Below, piece by piece: positions 16,161 to 24,622 of a DNA stretch of 64,000 bases. Every line of letters begins with the position of its first letter. The stretch's first letter is position 1. This DNA is from Candidatus Poribacteria bacterium. GTDB lineage: Bacteria; Poribacteria; WGA-4E; WGA-3G. The notes below the pieces were generated by a model that saw only the letters and a program-made list of their open reading frames with translations, was not told the DNA's origin and did no database searches. The stretch is from NCBI GenBank assembly GCA_012267415.1, contig JAAXGN010000044.1, positions 62,001-126,000 on the forward strand, in the 5' to 3' direction. Both the position numbers and the translations under genes were made by a program.

Positions 16161-17789
16161 ATGCAATCACCACACGGTTCAGCCTTCCGACCATCTGTGA
16201 TGGGCAGCAACGGCATGGTGACATCAGGACACGTGCTTGCATCACAAGCAGGCATACAGACGATGATGGCAGGAGGAAACGCTTTAGATGCCGCAATCGC
16301 AACCGCCGCTGCACTCGGCGTTGTTGAACCTGCCGGTTCAGGACTCGGTGGAGACGGATTTATCCTCATCTACTGGGCAGAAACAGGACAAGTCACAGCA
16401 GTGAACGGAACAGGACCTGCACCGCGTGCTGCAACACGGGAAGCCTATCTCAAAAGCGGCGGCATTCCGATGAAAGGCATGCGGAGTGTTTCTGTACCGG
16501 GACTTCTTGACGCTTGGTTACTTGCACACGAACGTTTTGGAACACTAAAGTTAGAAGAAGTTTTCGCACCAGCAATCTCTCTCTGTAAAGAAGGTTTTCC
16601 TGTGAGCCATAGACTCGCAGGCGGACTTAAGGGTGAGAACTCTCGGTTCGCTGCTGAACCAGACAGCCGCGCTATTTTCACACAAAATGGTGAACCGATC
16701 CCCGCAGGTCAACTCCTCTCAAATCCAAATCTTGGAAAAACCCTCAGCACAATAGCAAAAGATGGAAGGGATGCATTCTACAAAGGCTACATTGCCAAAA
16801 CTATCGCAGAGATTAGCAGTGCCTATGATGGACTGTTAACCTACGAAGACCTCGCAAACTACAATGCACATTGGGATGAACCAATACACGTTAACTACCG
16901 AGGCTACGAAGTCTATGAAATGCCGCCAAACTCAAGCGGACATATCCTATTGCAAGAACTGAACGTCGTAGAACTGTTTGATCTGCAAACATTAGGATGC
17001 AACACAGCAGAAAGTATACATCTGATGGTAGAAGCGAAAAAACTCGCTTTCGCTGACAGAGAAAAATATATGGCTGACCCCAATTGGGTAGATGTTCCAA
17101 TAGAAGGCATGCTCTCAAAATCTTATGCTGCTGAACAAGCAAAACGTATTGATTTGGAAAAGGCTGCCGTTGATGTCCCTGCGGGTGGACCCGAATCACA
17201 CGAAGATACCACATGTTTCTGCACCGCTGACAGTGCAGGAAACCTTGTCTGTATACTACAGAGCATCCAATCCGGTTTCGGTTCCGGTTTAGTAGCGGGT
17301 GATACCGGTATATTATTAAACAACCGAATGACCTATTGGCATCTTGAAGAAAACCATCCAAACTGTCTAATGCCGAGTAAACGTGTCCGTCACACAATGA
17401 ATCCCGTCATCGTATTAAAGGATGGCAAACCTGTGTTAGCATGCGGAACACCGGGTGCAGATACACAAGTCCAAACGAATCTGCAATTAGTTACCCATGT
17501 CCTTGATTTTGGGATGACACCACAAGAAGCCGTCTCAGCACCACGTTGGCGAAGTCTACAAAATCCAATGGAATCAACTATACCGCATACTTGTTCAAAT
17601 AATCTACAGTTAGAGAATAGATTCTCTACCGATACAATAGAGGGATTAGCAGCAAAGGGACATGAAATCCAGAATGTCGGTGATTGGGGTGGACCCGGCA
17701 GCGCACAGATGATTACAGTTCATCCAGAGTCAGCCGCACTTATCGGCGGATCCGATCCACGAACGGATGGATACGCAGTAACCTTTTAG
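16161..17789 (+). CDS. Gamma-glutamyltransferase family protein
   Basis: The 542-residue Ntn-hydrolase precursor is of the GGT family. It should cleave itself before T350 (EDTTCFCTAD) to give large and small subunits. T350 would be the nucleophile acting on gamma-glutamyl bonds or, in related enzymes, on cephalosporin or other amides. Further motifs are MVTSGHVLASQAGI, GNALDAAIATAAALGVVEPA, GSGLGGDGF and the small-subunit NNRMTYW and GTPGADTQ. The catalytic TT is followed by Cys rather than the usual His, a deviation seen in GGT-like clades. No signal peptide is visible, so it may be cytoplasmic, unlike classical periplasmic GGT. RBS GGAGCG; it follows the oxidoreductase by 15 nt. Confidence 0.92.
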   Translation: MQSPHGSAFRPSVMGSNGMVTSGHVLASQAGIQTMMAGGNALDAAIATAAALGVVEPAGSGLGGDGFILIYWAETGQVTAVNGTGPAPRAATREAYLKSGGIPMKGMRSVSVPGLLDAWLLAHERFGTLKLEEVFAPAISLCKEGFPVSHRLAGGLKGENSRFAAEPDSRAIFTQNGEPIPAGQLLSNPNLGKTLSTIAKDGRDAFYKGYIAKTIAEISSAYDGLLTYEDLANYNAHWDEPIHVNYRGYEVYEMPPNSSGHILLQELNVVELFDLQTLGCNTAESIHLMVEAKKLAFADREKYMADPNWVDVPIEGMLSKSYAAEQAKRIDLEKAAVDVPAGGPESHEDTTCFCTADSAGNLVCILQSIQSGFGSGLVAGDTGILLNNRMTYWHLEENHPNCLMPSKRVRHTMNPVIVLKDGKPVLACGTPGADTQVQTNLQLVTHVLDFGMTPQEAVSAPRWRSLQNPMESTIPHTCSNNLQLENRFSTDTIEGLAAKGHEIQNVGDWGGPGSAQMITVHPESAALIGGSDPRTDGYAVTF

Positions 17790-17843
17790 ACAAGTTAAGG
17801 TCATTTATGTAAATAAGTTTTTTAAATATATTCTGTAGGTGAC

Positions 17844-17873
17844 AGATGCTAAAAGCGCATTCAGCGTTGATTC
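17844..17873. repeat. Degenerate copy of the GCCAAACGCGCATTTGGC hairpin element
   Basis: The sequence GATGCTAAAAGCGCATTCAG continuing CGTTGATT matches, with substitutions that keep pairing, the 34-nt insert at 13729-13762. A shorter exact match to the reverse complement lies at 26511-26529. Confidence 0.5.
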
Positions 17874-17944
17874 ACAGATCAAATGTAAAGTTAATTGTAG
17901 AATCCACTATAAATCATTTGGTTATAAACCATCGGAGGTTAATT

Positions 17945-18787
17945 ATGTATAGTAAAACTGTAAGATCTCTAATATACACGGTCCTTATGATAACCTTTTG
18001 TCTTGCAGCATCAACGAGTTGGGGTGTTGATACTGTTCTATTTGAAGAAGATTTTGAGGCAGTGACACTTGCAAATAGCATACAAGAAGCAGTGAAAGGC
18101 GTTGAAGTTTGGTCGGGCACGCCACCTGAAGGTTGGGAAATTACGAACGAAAACCCCGAAGACCTCGGCATGCCTGAATGGCGAACATGGGCAATTGTTG
18201 ACTTTGCATGGTGGACACAAACTGCAGGAGACCAAGAACGCAGTCAGTTCACTATGCAACAGAATGACGGTAAAGGCATAGGCAAAGGAGCTGTCGCGGA
18301 CCCTGATGAATGGGATGATTGGGAAGTAAACGGCAAACCTGAGGCTAAAAGCGCATGGAATGGACACTTAATTACACCTCCCATTAATATCAAAGGTGCA
18401 GCCGCAGAGTCACTTGTTTTAACATTGGATTCCAGTTGGCGACCTGAAGATACACAAACTGCTGAGATAACTGTGAGTTTTGACGGCGGTAAGGAAGAAC
18501 GCATCTTATTGTTTGAGAGTTCCGGTGTACAGACCCTTGTCACTATTCCTACTTTAAAGAAAAATGAGGAAAAATTAAACGATTTAGAACAAGTAAACGA
18601 AACTTTAGAAATCCCAATCAACAATCCAGCAGATGCGACTAAGATGGTTGTTAGTTTTGGTGTCATTGATGCACGGAATGATTGGTGGTGGGCGATAGAT
18701 AACATCAAACTCATAAGCACTGCATTTGATGTAGAACCAAAAGGCAAATTAACTTTGAAATGGGGAGAAATAAAGGGTTTACAATAA
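17945..18787 (+). CDS. Secreted protein with conserved C-terminal WGxIK tail
   Basis: The 280-residue exported protein has a signal peptide at residues 1-27 (ending AASTSWG). The body is of the cleaved-adhesin or jelly-roll type: TVLFEEDFEAV, PPEGWEI, HLITPPINI, SLVLTLDSSWRP and WWWAIDNIKL. These resemble choice-of-anchor or MAM-like beta-sandwich domains that bind glycans. The last 17 residues, VEPKGKLTLKWGEIKGL, match the tails of three other secreted proteins here (21948, 33432, 34310), pointing to a shared sorting or anchoring signal. I chose ATG 17945 because ATCGGAGGTTAATT lies just before it; a longer frame from 17846 would spoil the signal peptide. Function is not known. Confidence 0.75.
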   Translation: MYSKTVRSLIYTVLMITFCLAASTSWGVDTVLFEEDFEAVTLANSIQEAVKGVEVWSGTPPEGWEITNENPEDLGMPEWRTWAIVDFAWWTQTAGDQERSQFTMQQNDGKGIGKGAVADPDEWDDWEVNGKPEAKSAWNGHLITPPINIKGAAAESLVLTLDSSWRPEDTQTAEITVSFDGGKEERILLFESSGVQTLVTIPTLKKNEEKLNDLEQVNETLEIPINNPADATKMVVSFGVIDARNDWWWAIDNIKLISTAFDVEPKGKLTLKWGEIKGLQ

Positions 18788-18852
18788 ACCATTTTAACTG
18801 AATTGTGAGCGATTTAGCACCGCCTACAATTTGGCAAAAAATCTAAAGAAAT

Positions 18853-19905
18853 ATGAAAATATTAGTCACTGGCGGCACAGGTCGCATCGGATCAAATCTT
18901 ACCAAAAAACTATTAGAAAAAGGACACGAAATCCGTTGTTTCACATATCCCGGCGATACAAATCGCGTTGATAGGTGGAAAGGTAATGAAAACGTTGAAA
19001 CCTTCCTCGGCGACCTCCGCGAATATGATGATGTCAAAAAAGCAGTTGAAGGTGTTGATGCGATTTATCACATCGCAGCAGCCTTCGGCGGTCCATTTAA
19101 TAACCGAGAATACTTGGCAATCAACGGGATGGGAACGCTCAATATATTAGAATGTGTCCGGGAATTCAACAAAGATATTCACCGCCTCGTCTATGCCTGC
19201 ACCGAAGCCATCTATTGGGAACTTACAGAAAAAGGACGACTCTTCAATCAACCCATTACCGAGGATATGGTCGCAAAATATCACCACATGCCATATTTCC
19301 TTACGAAATGGATAGGTGAGGAACTTTGTATGACATATCACCACCAGTACGGTGTGCCATCAACAGTGTTCCGCTTTGCAACTGTCATTGAACCGAGTGA
19401 ATTCCTCAATGACGATGCACTACCAAAATTCTTCGTATTTAGTCCTATCTATAACCGTTACAAAAATTATAAAGGCGACGATCCCAACGAATTAGACACC
19501 GCAGAAGCAGTCATAAAAGCATGGGATGGAGAAGAAAAATTCATACTCAAACGCAATCCCGACGGACGTGCATATAAAGAGCATTTTGCGGATATCCGCG
19601 ACATCGTTCAAGGATTAGTATTAGGTATAGAAAAGGATGCAGCAGTCGGTCAAGAGTTCACACTTGGCGGAAATGGTGTCTTTGACTATGAAAAGATAAT
19701 ACCTTATCTCAGCAAACGCTTTCAGATGGATTACGTTGACATCAAACTAACGAACTCAAACTATTTTGAATTTGATCTCACTAAAATCAAAACTATGCTC
19801 GGTTTTGAACCGCAACATGACATAGCAAGCATAATTGATGCAGCAGAAGCAATGAAACGCGGTGAAGATGTCGGAATTATTCCAACCGGCGTAAGATGGG
19901 GATAA
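18853..19905 (+). CDS. NAD-dependent epimerase/dehydratase (extended SDR)
   Basis: The 350-residue extended short-chain dehydrogenase has the Rossmann motif TGGTGRIGSNL (residues 6-16), an aspartate-containing second strand (FLGDLREYDDV) and the family's AIYHIAAAFGG. The catalytic tyrosine/lysine pair is Y-F-L-T-K in MPYFLTKWIGEEL. Such enzymes epimerise or dehydrate nucleotide sugars, or reduce other carbonyl substrates; the exact substrate cannot be read. The C-terminal HFADIRDIVQGLVLGIE is standard for this family. No signal peptide is visible. It is flanked by secreted-protein genes in the same direction. The gap upstream (65 nt) has no clear promoter, so co-transcription with the 17945 gene is possible. 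Confidence 0.88.
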   Translation: MKILVTGGTGRIGSNLTKKLLEKGHEIRCFTYPGDTNRVDRWKGNENVETFLGDLREYDDVKKAVEGVDAIYHIAAAFGGPFNNREYLAINGMGTLNILECVREFNKDIHRLVYACTEAIYWELTEKGRLFNQPITEDMVAKYHHMPYFLTKWIGEELCMTYHHQYGVPSTVFRFATVIEPSEFLNDDALPKFFVFSPIYNRYKNYKGDDPNELDTAEAVIKAWDGEEKFILKRNPDGRAYKEHFADIRDIVQGLVLGIEKDAAVGQEFTLGGNGVFDYEKIIPYLSKRFQMDYVDIKLTNSNYFEFDLTKIKTMLGFEPQHDIASIIDAAEAMKRGEDVGIIPTGVRWG

Positions 19906-19915
19906 TGACAAATAG

Positions 19916-19981
19916 TAGTAGGCATTCTCCGAGTGCCGTCTCTTTTGATAGTAGTAGACGCTCTCCGAGTGCCGTCTCTAC
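19916..19981. repeat. Tandem GTAGTAGGC-CTCCGAG-GCCGTCTC palindromes
   Basis: Two direct copies (19916-19944 and 19952-19980) of a palindrome reading GTAGTAGGCATTCTCCGAGT followed by GCCGTCTCT. A relative with different but still complementary arms is at 13081-13104 (GGCACACTCCGTGTGCC). The arms vary while pairing is kept. Confidence 0.6.
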
Positions 19982-20001
19982 CGACAAAAAAATAAAAAAT
20001 A

Positions 20002-20051
20002 TTTACACACCCATAATTTTCCTTGAAATTCACACTGTTATCGGTTACACT
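20002..20051 (+). promoter_or_regulatory. Promoter with TTTACACACCC box
   Basis: The -35 TTGAAA is at 20023-20028 and the -10 TACACT at 20046-20051, with a 17-nt spacer. TTTACACACCC lies at 20002-20012, 10 nt before the -35. It is placed for the lipoprotein gene starting at 20106. Confidence 0.6.
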
Positions 20052-20105
20052 TAAAAAATAAAACATACATTGACCTTAGGTAATCAGCACTATAGGAGAT
20101 TTACA

Positions 20106-21725
20106 ATGCAAAATAAACCTTGGAAAATATACCAAAATTGCGCGATTTTCATTACACTCGCTCTTCTAATTGTAGGTTGTGCAACAGTCACTTCAATCAA
20201 AACAACAGATACTTATGTCCCATCCAGCACAAAACACTTAGACAGACACATCGACGCTGTGCTAAAACAGGAAGGACTTAAGCCTTCACGACAGACAGAT
20301 GACGCAGCATTTTTAAGACGTATCCATTTAGATATGACGGGAGTAATTCCGTCCCCTGAACAGGTATTAGACTTTGTGAATGATGGTTCAAAAAACAAAC
20401 GGTCCAAGAAAATAGATGAACTGCTTAGCAGTAAAGAATATGTTGATTACTGGACACGCTTGTGGGTGAATTGGTTAATCGGAAGACGTGATGTCGGTGA
20501 TGATCGACGCATCGGTCTAACGGGTTGGGTAAAAGACGCACTTGAAACAGATATGCCTTACGACCAGTTTGTCAGTGAACTCGTCGCTGCTGATGGAGAA
20601 TTACAGGATAATCCTGCCGCAAACTATGTTCTCCGTTATGAAAGATCACCTGTCTTCTTAACATCTCACTCCTCTCGACTATTTCTCGGTCTTTCAATGC
20701 AATGCGCCGAATGTCATGATCATAAGACAGAAGCATGGTTACAAGAGGATTTTTACGGAGTTGCTGCATTCTTCACAGGAATCAGAAGTGAAGAAAAGGG
20801 TTACCTCACGGATATGGAGGGAAACAGGACCGAGATGGAGAATTACCTCATTACGGATTCTCCAGAAATGCAAAGAGCTACCTACATGTTTGATGGTAAC
20901 AGCGAATCTGTACCACCTCGATTCCTTGATGGGATGGAATATAAAGGTGCAAACACCAAAAAACGCCACGCTCTCGCTGAATGGATGACCGCTAATGAAA
21001 ATCCATACTTTAGCAAAGCCATCGTCAACCGTATATGGAAACATTTCATGGGACGTGCTTTTGTAGAACCCCTTGATGGCTTCGGTGAAGAATATCCGCC
21101 AACGAATCCCAAATTATTAGAGTGGTTAGCTGAAGATTTCGTCATTCATGGCTATGACCTAAAACAACTCATGAGGACAATTCTACATTCAAAAGCGTAT
21201 CAACGCAGTTCAGAAACAAATAAAAGTAACGAAGATGATGAGATATATTACTCACACGCATATATGAAACCGCTAAGTGCTGAGCAGTTCTTTTATTCTA
21301 TGTTACAAGCAACAGGATTTGAACGACTCCAAAATCGGAAAGACCCTGGACAGGTTGAGAATATGAAACGGGAACACCTCAGAAAATTCCTTTTCCTGCT
21401 TGATAACGGTGAAATGGAAGAAATTGAAGCATTTAACGGAACTGTCCCACAAGCACTTATGATGATAAATGGTGGTCTTGTTAACGACAGCGCAGACCAC
21501 AAAGAACGTGGTAGTTTTGTCAACTATGTCCTTGATAACTGGAGAGATACGATTGATAGAGTTCAGTTCATCTATCTGACTGTTCTATCAAGAAAACCGA
21601 CCAGCAAAGAACAAACCTATTTCCAACGGTATTTAGAACGAAGTCTCTACACTGACAAAGACTTAGCTTATGAGGACCTCTACTGGGTACTACTTAACTC
21701 AGCGGAATTCTCATTAAATCATTAA
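20106..21725 (+). CDS. DUF1549/DUF1553 domain lipoprotein (planctomycete cytochrome-type)
   Basis: The 539-residue protein has a lipoprotein signal with LLIVGC (Cys25). DUF1549 follows (HLDRHIDAVLKQ, AAFLRRIHLDMTGVIPSPEQ, YDQFVSELV). It contains CAECHDHKTEAW with C200-x-x-C203-H204, a haem c-binding-type motif characteristic of this family. DUF1553 then follows (RHALAEWMTANENPYFSKAI, VNRIWKHFMGR, LDGFGEEYPPTNPKLLEWLA, FVIHGYDLKQLMRTIL). These proteins abound in Planctomycetes and Poribacteria, often beside DUF1501 partners, and are suspected of roles in polysaccharide use; no enzyme activity is established. No DUF1501 gene is next to it. ATG 20106 is chosen for AGGAG at 20094-20098 and the resulting signal peptide. 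Confidence 0.9.
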   Translation: MQNKPWKIYQNCAIFITLALLIVGCATVTSIKTTDTYVPSSTKHLDRHIDAVLKQEGLKPSRQTDDAAFLRRIHLDMTGVIPSPEQVLDFVNDGSKNKRSKKIDELLSSKEYVDYWTRLWVNWLIGRRDVGDDRRIGLTGWVKDALETDMPYDQFVSELVAADGELQDNPAANYVLRYERSPVFLTSHSSRLFLGLSMQCAECHDHKTEAWLQEDFYGVAAFFTGIRSEEKGYLTDMEGNRTEMENYLITDSPEMQRATYMFDGNSESVPPRFLDGMEYKGANTKKRHALAEWMTANENPYFSKAIVNRIWKHFMGRAFVEPLDGFGEEYPPTNPKLLEWLAEDFVIHGYDLKQLMRTILHSKAYQRSSETNKSNEDDEIYYSHAYMKPLSAEQFFYSMLQATGFERLQNRKDPGQVENMKREHLRKFLFLLDNGEMEEIEAFNGTVPQALMMINGGLVNDSADHKERGSFVNYVLDNWRDTIDRVQFIYLTVLSRKPTSKEQTYFQRYLERSLYTDKDLAYEDLYWVLLNSAEFSLNH

Positions 21726-21765
21726 CTAGTGGTAAGTGCAGTTTTCTAACCGCACTAAATCTAAT

Positions 21766-21895
21766 AGGACTTACGCATTCCCCTCTGATAAGGGGGGTTA
21801 GGGGGGTTAAAAAGTCGTTATTTCAATGATATATTATTGATTTAACTCCTAAGTCCCCTTATCAGGGGGACTTTAAGAGAAACTGTGTAAGTCCT
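21766..21895. mobile_element. Short element with AGGACTTACGCA terminal inverted repeats
   Basis: Termini AGGACTTACGCA (21766-21777) and TGTGTAAGTCCT (21884-21895) are inverted with one mismatch. Internal G/C-rich blocks (CCCCTCTGATAAGGGG and CCCCTTATCAGGGGG) are also paired across the element. At 130 bp it is a non-coding MITE-like insertion, of a kind I recall from cyanobacteria. A variant palindrome GTAAGTGCAGTTTTCTAACC sits just upstream (21732-21756). Confidence 0.65.
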
Positions 21896-21947
21896 GTCAA
21901 AATCCGATTCACGCGCAATGAATCGCATTGAAAAGGAGTGCATTCAA

Positions 21948-22667
21948 ATGAAAAAGTCTATTATGTTTGTCCTCTTATGTTGCTTTACCTTTGGTCTGAC
22001 GACAGCAGCAATGTCCCAGCTCTACTTTGAGGATAATTTTGATAATCCAAGCAAATCTGAAGATAAATGGGTTCCCTTATGGGGAACATGGGAATTTAAA
22101 GACAAGGAATACCATCAACTCAAAAATGATTCAAACTGTATGAGTATCGTTGCGGATGATTATTGGGATGAAGAGTGGAATGATTACACCTACGAGGTTA
22201 GAGGTAATAAGATCTCTGGTGCTGAAGGATTTCTAATCATGTTTCGCCTCCAAGGCCTGATGAATCCGCGTGGAAAAGTACTTGAAGATCATCCTCCCCG
22301 AATGCAAAAGCAAGCGCAGTTAGAATATTGGTGGAACCTTGGTGGTTGGGGTAACAGCCGATCCCAAATAGAAACGTGGGGAGTCTCTAAAGCAGGGGCA
22401 AACAGCACTCACACCATAGATACTGGTGATTGGTACGACATCAAGATTATCAATACACCTACTGGTTACACGCTTATTATCAACGACGAAGAATTACCTA
22501 AAATAAATGACAATTCCAGAGACGGTGTCGGACGAATTGGACTTGGGACATGGAGTACCTTGGCAAAATACGAGGATGTCCTCGTATACGGTCCCGATGG
22601 ACCCTTACCTGTTAATCCCAAAGGTAAGGTCGCAACTGCATGGGGATTTCTTAAGGCTGGAAGATAA
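21948..22667 (+). CDS. Secreted LamG/DUF1080-like protein with C-terminal WGxIK-type tail
   Basis: The 239-residue exported protein has a signal peptide MKKSIMFVLLCCFTFGLTTA. One concanavalin-like beta-sandwich follows (YFEDNFDNPSKSEDKW, LWGTWEFKDKEYHQL, EGFLIMFRLQ, DTGDWYDIKIINTPTGYTL, GVGRIGLGTWSTLAKYEDV). This layout resembles DUF1080/LamG glycan-binding or glucan-hydrolase-like modules, but catalytic residues cannot be assigned. It ends VNPKGKVATAWGFLKAGR, matching the tail shared with 17945, 33432 and 34310. ATG 21948 is chosen because AAAAGGAG precedes it and gives a clean signal peptide; ten extra residues are possible from the ATG at 21918. It is transcribed alone, ahead of a convergent terminator. 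Confidence 0.78.
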   Translation: MKKSIMFVLLCCFTFGLTTAAMSQLYFEDNFDNPSKSEDKWVPLWGTWEFKDKEYHQLKNDSNCMSIVADDYWDEEWNDYTYEVRGNKISGAEGFLIMFRLQGLMNPRGKVLEDHPPRMQKQAQLEYWWNLGGWGNSRSQIETWGVSKAGANSTHTIDTGDWYDIKIINTPTGYTLIINDEELPKINDNSRDGVGRIGLGTWSTLAKYEDVLVYGPDGPLPVNPKGKVATAWGFLKAGR

Positions 22668-22694
22668 AGTATTCGTTTTAGAGTAAAGTGAATA

Positions 22695-22790
22695 GCTAAT
22701 GAGACATTTCGCCGTTTGTGAAGAACACCCATCGTAGGGGCGAGGTCTCCTCGCTCGTTGTGATGTGTTTCATGAGTTCTAAAGTTCACT
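22695..22790. repeat. ~100-bp composite element, copy A
   Basis: TAATGAGACATTTC on the left and TGTTTCATGAGTTCTAAAGT on the right are imperfect inverted termini around the palindrome CGTAGGGGCGAGGTCTCCTC (22733-22758). A second copy with the same order is at 36338-36450. Confidence 0.6.
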
Positions 22791-22803
22791 ATATATATAT
22801 TCG

Positions 22804-22838
22804 GGGTAGAGTCATCTCAGATGATTCTACCCTCTTTC
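22804..22838. terminator. Bidirectional terminator between convergent genes
   Basis: The stem GGGTAGAGTCATC (22804-22816) / GATGATTCTACCC (22820-22832) has one G-T pair and a 3-nt loop, and is followed by TCTTTCT. It sits between the plus-strand gene ending at 22667 and the minus-strand gene ending at 22883. Confidence 0.7.
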
Positions 22839-22882
22839 TATAACTTCCGTAGCACATTCATTGATCTCTAAACGCTATTGAA

Positions 22883-23722
22883 TCAAGTAGTATTATTCTC
22901 CAGCGAATACGCACGATTCCCACCAGGACCACCACCAATTGCCCACGTCCCACGGAACAATGACTGTCGTTTCTGCGGCATCGTCTCTATAACCTCATGG
23001 CTAAGATTCAACCGATGCCACTGTGCCCAAATAGAATTATAGCAATTAAAGACAGCACAACGCGGATTGTCAGGGTTCGTCCAGTCATTCGCAGCATGCA
23101 CAAGACTCTCCGTGAATATAACTACAGAACCCGGTGGACAACTATAATCCTCCATCGTTTCGCGCATGCTATTTTCCCACGGCGACTCACCGATATTCGG
23201 ACGAAACGGGTCAGGACCCCCATAGTTGAAATGTGCTTTATGTGATCCACTAAGGAAAGACGTGCCACCTTGTCCCTTCCTCACCTCTTCAAGTTCCCAT
23301 ACTACGCGTGTCAGTCCAGCGAAGATCTTTCCACCAGCAACCTGATATCGCATCGCATTTGCCTGTTGCGGTGGACGCACGACGTGTGGTAAACCGTTGT
23401 CACCACGCGACAACTTACTCCAACCCGGTTCTCGGACAGTCGTAAATGACCCTTCACACCGAAAACCGTAGCAATCTTCATGCACAAAAGGATTTTCCGA
23501 AAGTACTTCATTGAGTATCCCAACTATTGCCGGATGATCAAGCAGGTTCTGTAACGCACCTTGATAACTCTGTCTTGCTCCCGCGTATACTTCTGTCTTC
23601 ATCTCTTCTATTTCCGAATCAGACAAAATTGATGGCAACAGAATCCAACCGCGAAGATCAAAGAAAAACTTCTGTTCTTCAGTCATCGGTACGGGTGCAT
23701 CATTTAACGTTTCATTTGACAT
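22883..23722 (-). CDS. PhyH-family protein, tandem paralog 2
   Basis: The 279-residue PhyH-fold protein is about three-quarters identical to its upstream neighbour (23749-24609). The C-terminal half has the family's GSH signature (TSFLSGSHKAHF), a distal H209 (ESLVHAANDW) and R221. Where the family normally has H-x-D there is H113-V-V (LPHVVRPPQQ), so the carboxylate iron ligand appears to be missing, unless another residue supplies it. It may be an altered-metal or non-catalytic variant. It is the last gene of a minus-strand operon: glycosyltransferase, PhyH, PhyH, with 26 nt to the previous stop and AAGGAGAT just before its ATG. Confidence 0.85.
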   Translation of the reverse strand: MSNETLNDAPVPMTEEQKFFFDLRGWILLPSILSDSEIEEMKTEVYAGARQSYQGALQNLLDHPAIVGILNEVLSENPFVHEDCYGFRCEGSFTTVREPGWSKLSRGDNGLPHVVRPPQQANAMRYQVAGGKIFAGLTRVVWELEEVRKGQGGTSFLSGSHKAHFNYGGPDPFRPNIGESPWENSMRETMEDYSCPPGSVVIFTESLVHAANDWTNPDNPRCAVFNCYNSIWAQWHRLNLSHEVIETMPQKRQSLFRGTWAIGGGPGGNRAYSLENNTT

Positions 23723-23748
23723 TTATATCTCCTTCAATAGTCTTAAGG

Positions 23749-24609
23749 TTATTTCGTAGCGTTATCCAACGAATACTGGCGATTTCCACCAGGACCACCG
23801 CCGATTGCCCACGTTCCACGGAATAAGGATTGCCGTTTCGACGGCATCTTCTCTATTATTTCATGACTTAGATTCAACCGAAACCATTGTGCCCAGATTG
23901 AGTTGTAACAATTGAATACAGCACATCTCGGATTATCAGGGTTTGTCCAGTTGTTCGTAGCATGTATAACACTCTCGGTGAAAATTAGTACTGACCCAGC
24001 TGGACAACTATAGTCCTCCATCACACCCTTAATTTTATCCTCCCAAGGCGATTCACTAATATTTGGTCGGTTTGGGTCCGGTCCACCATAGTTGAAATGT
24101 GCCTTGTGAGACCCACTTAGAAAAGTAGTTCCTCCCTGTCCAGCTTTTACCTCTTCAAGTTCCCAGATTACACGTGTGAGTCCTGCGAATATTTTTCCAC
24201 CTGCCACCTGATACCGCATCGCATTTGCTTGTTGTGGAGGTCGCACGACATGCGGTACGGCAGTACCTCTATCAGAATAGGTACTCCAGCCAGGTTTCCT
24301 GACCGTCGTAATCGAATTCTCACATCGAAAACCGTAGCAATCCTCAAAGATGAATCGTTCATCAGCAAGGATTTCATTTAGTATACCTACGAGAGAAGGA
24401 TGATCAAGTAAATTTTGGAGTGCCCCCTCGTAGCTATGTCTTGCCCCTGCATAGACTTCCGCTTTCATCTCTTCGATTTCCGTTTCTGACAAAACTGATG
24501 GTAATAAGAGCCAACCGCGTAGATCAAAGAAAAACTTCTGTTCAGGTGTCATTTGTTTTTCATTTAGTGACAATGGCATTGGTTCATTAGAATTACGTAC
24601 TTCTTGCAT
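23749..24609 (-). CDS. PhyH-family protein, tandem paralog 1
   Basis: The 286-residue protein is a recent duplicate of the 22883-23722 gene. It shares QKFFFDLRGW, FEDCYGFRCEN, VPHVVRPPQQ, AMRYQVAGGKIFAGLTRV, TFLSGSHKAHFNYGGPDP and the C-terminal RGTWAIGGGPGGNR. As in its twin, the H-x-D position reads H-V-V, while the distal His and Arg are kept. I took the ATG at 24609 (MQEVRNSNEP): it lies 13 nt after the stop of the glycosyltransferase gene, with TAAGGAT upstream. A longer frame would overlap that gene by 47 nt. Substrate unknown; the operon context with a glucan synthase-like gene suggests a carbohydrate or envelope link, which is only inference. Confidence 0.85.
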   Translation of the reverse strand: MQEVRNSNEPMPLSLNEKQMTPEQKFFFDLRGWLLLPSVLSETEIEEMKAEVYAGARHSYEGALQNLLDHPSLVGILNEILADERFIFEDCYGFRCENSITTVRKPGWSTYSDRGTAVPHVVRPPQQANAMRYQVAGGKIFAGLTRVIWELEEVKAGQGGTTFLSGSHKAHFNYGGPDPNRPNISESPWEDKIKGVMEDYSCPAGSVLIFTESVIHATNNWTNPDNPRCAVFNCYNSIWAQWFRLNLSHEIIEKMPSKRQSLFRGTWAIGGGPGGNRQYSLDNATK

Positions 24610-24622
24610 AGTGGTAAAATCC

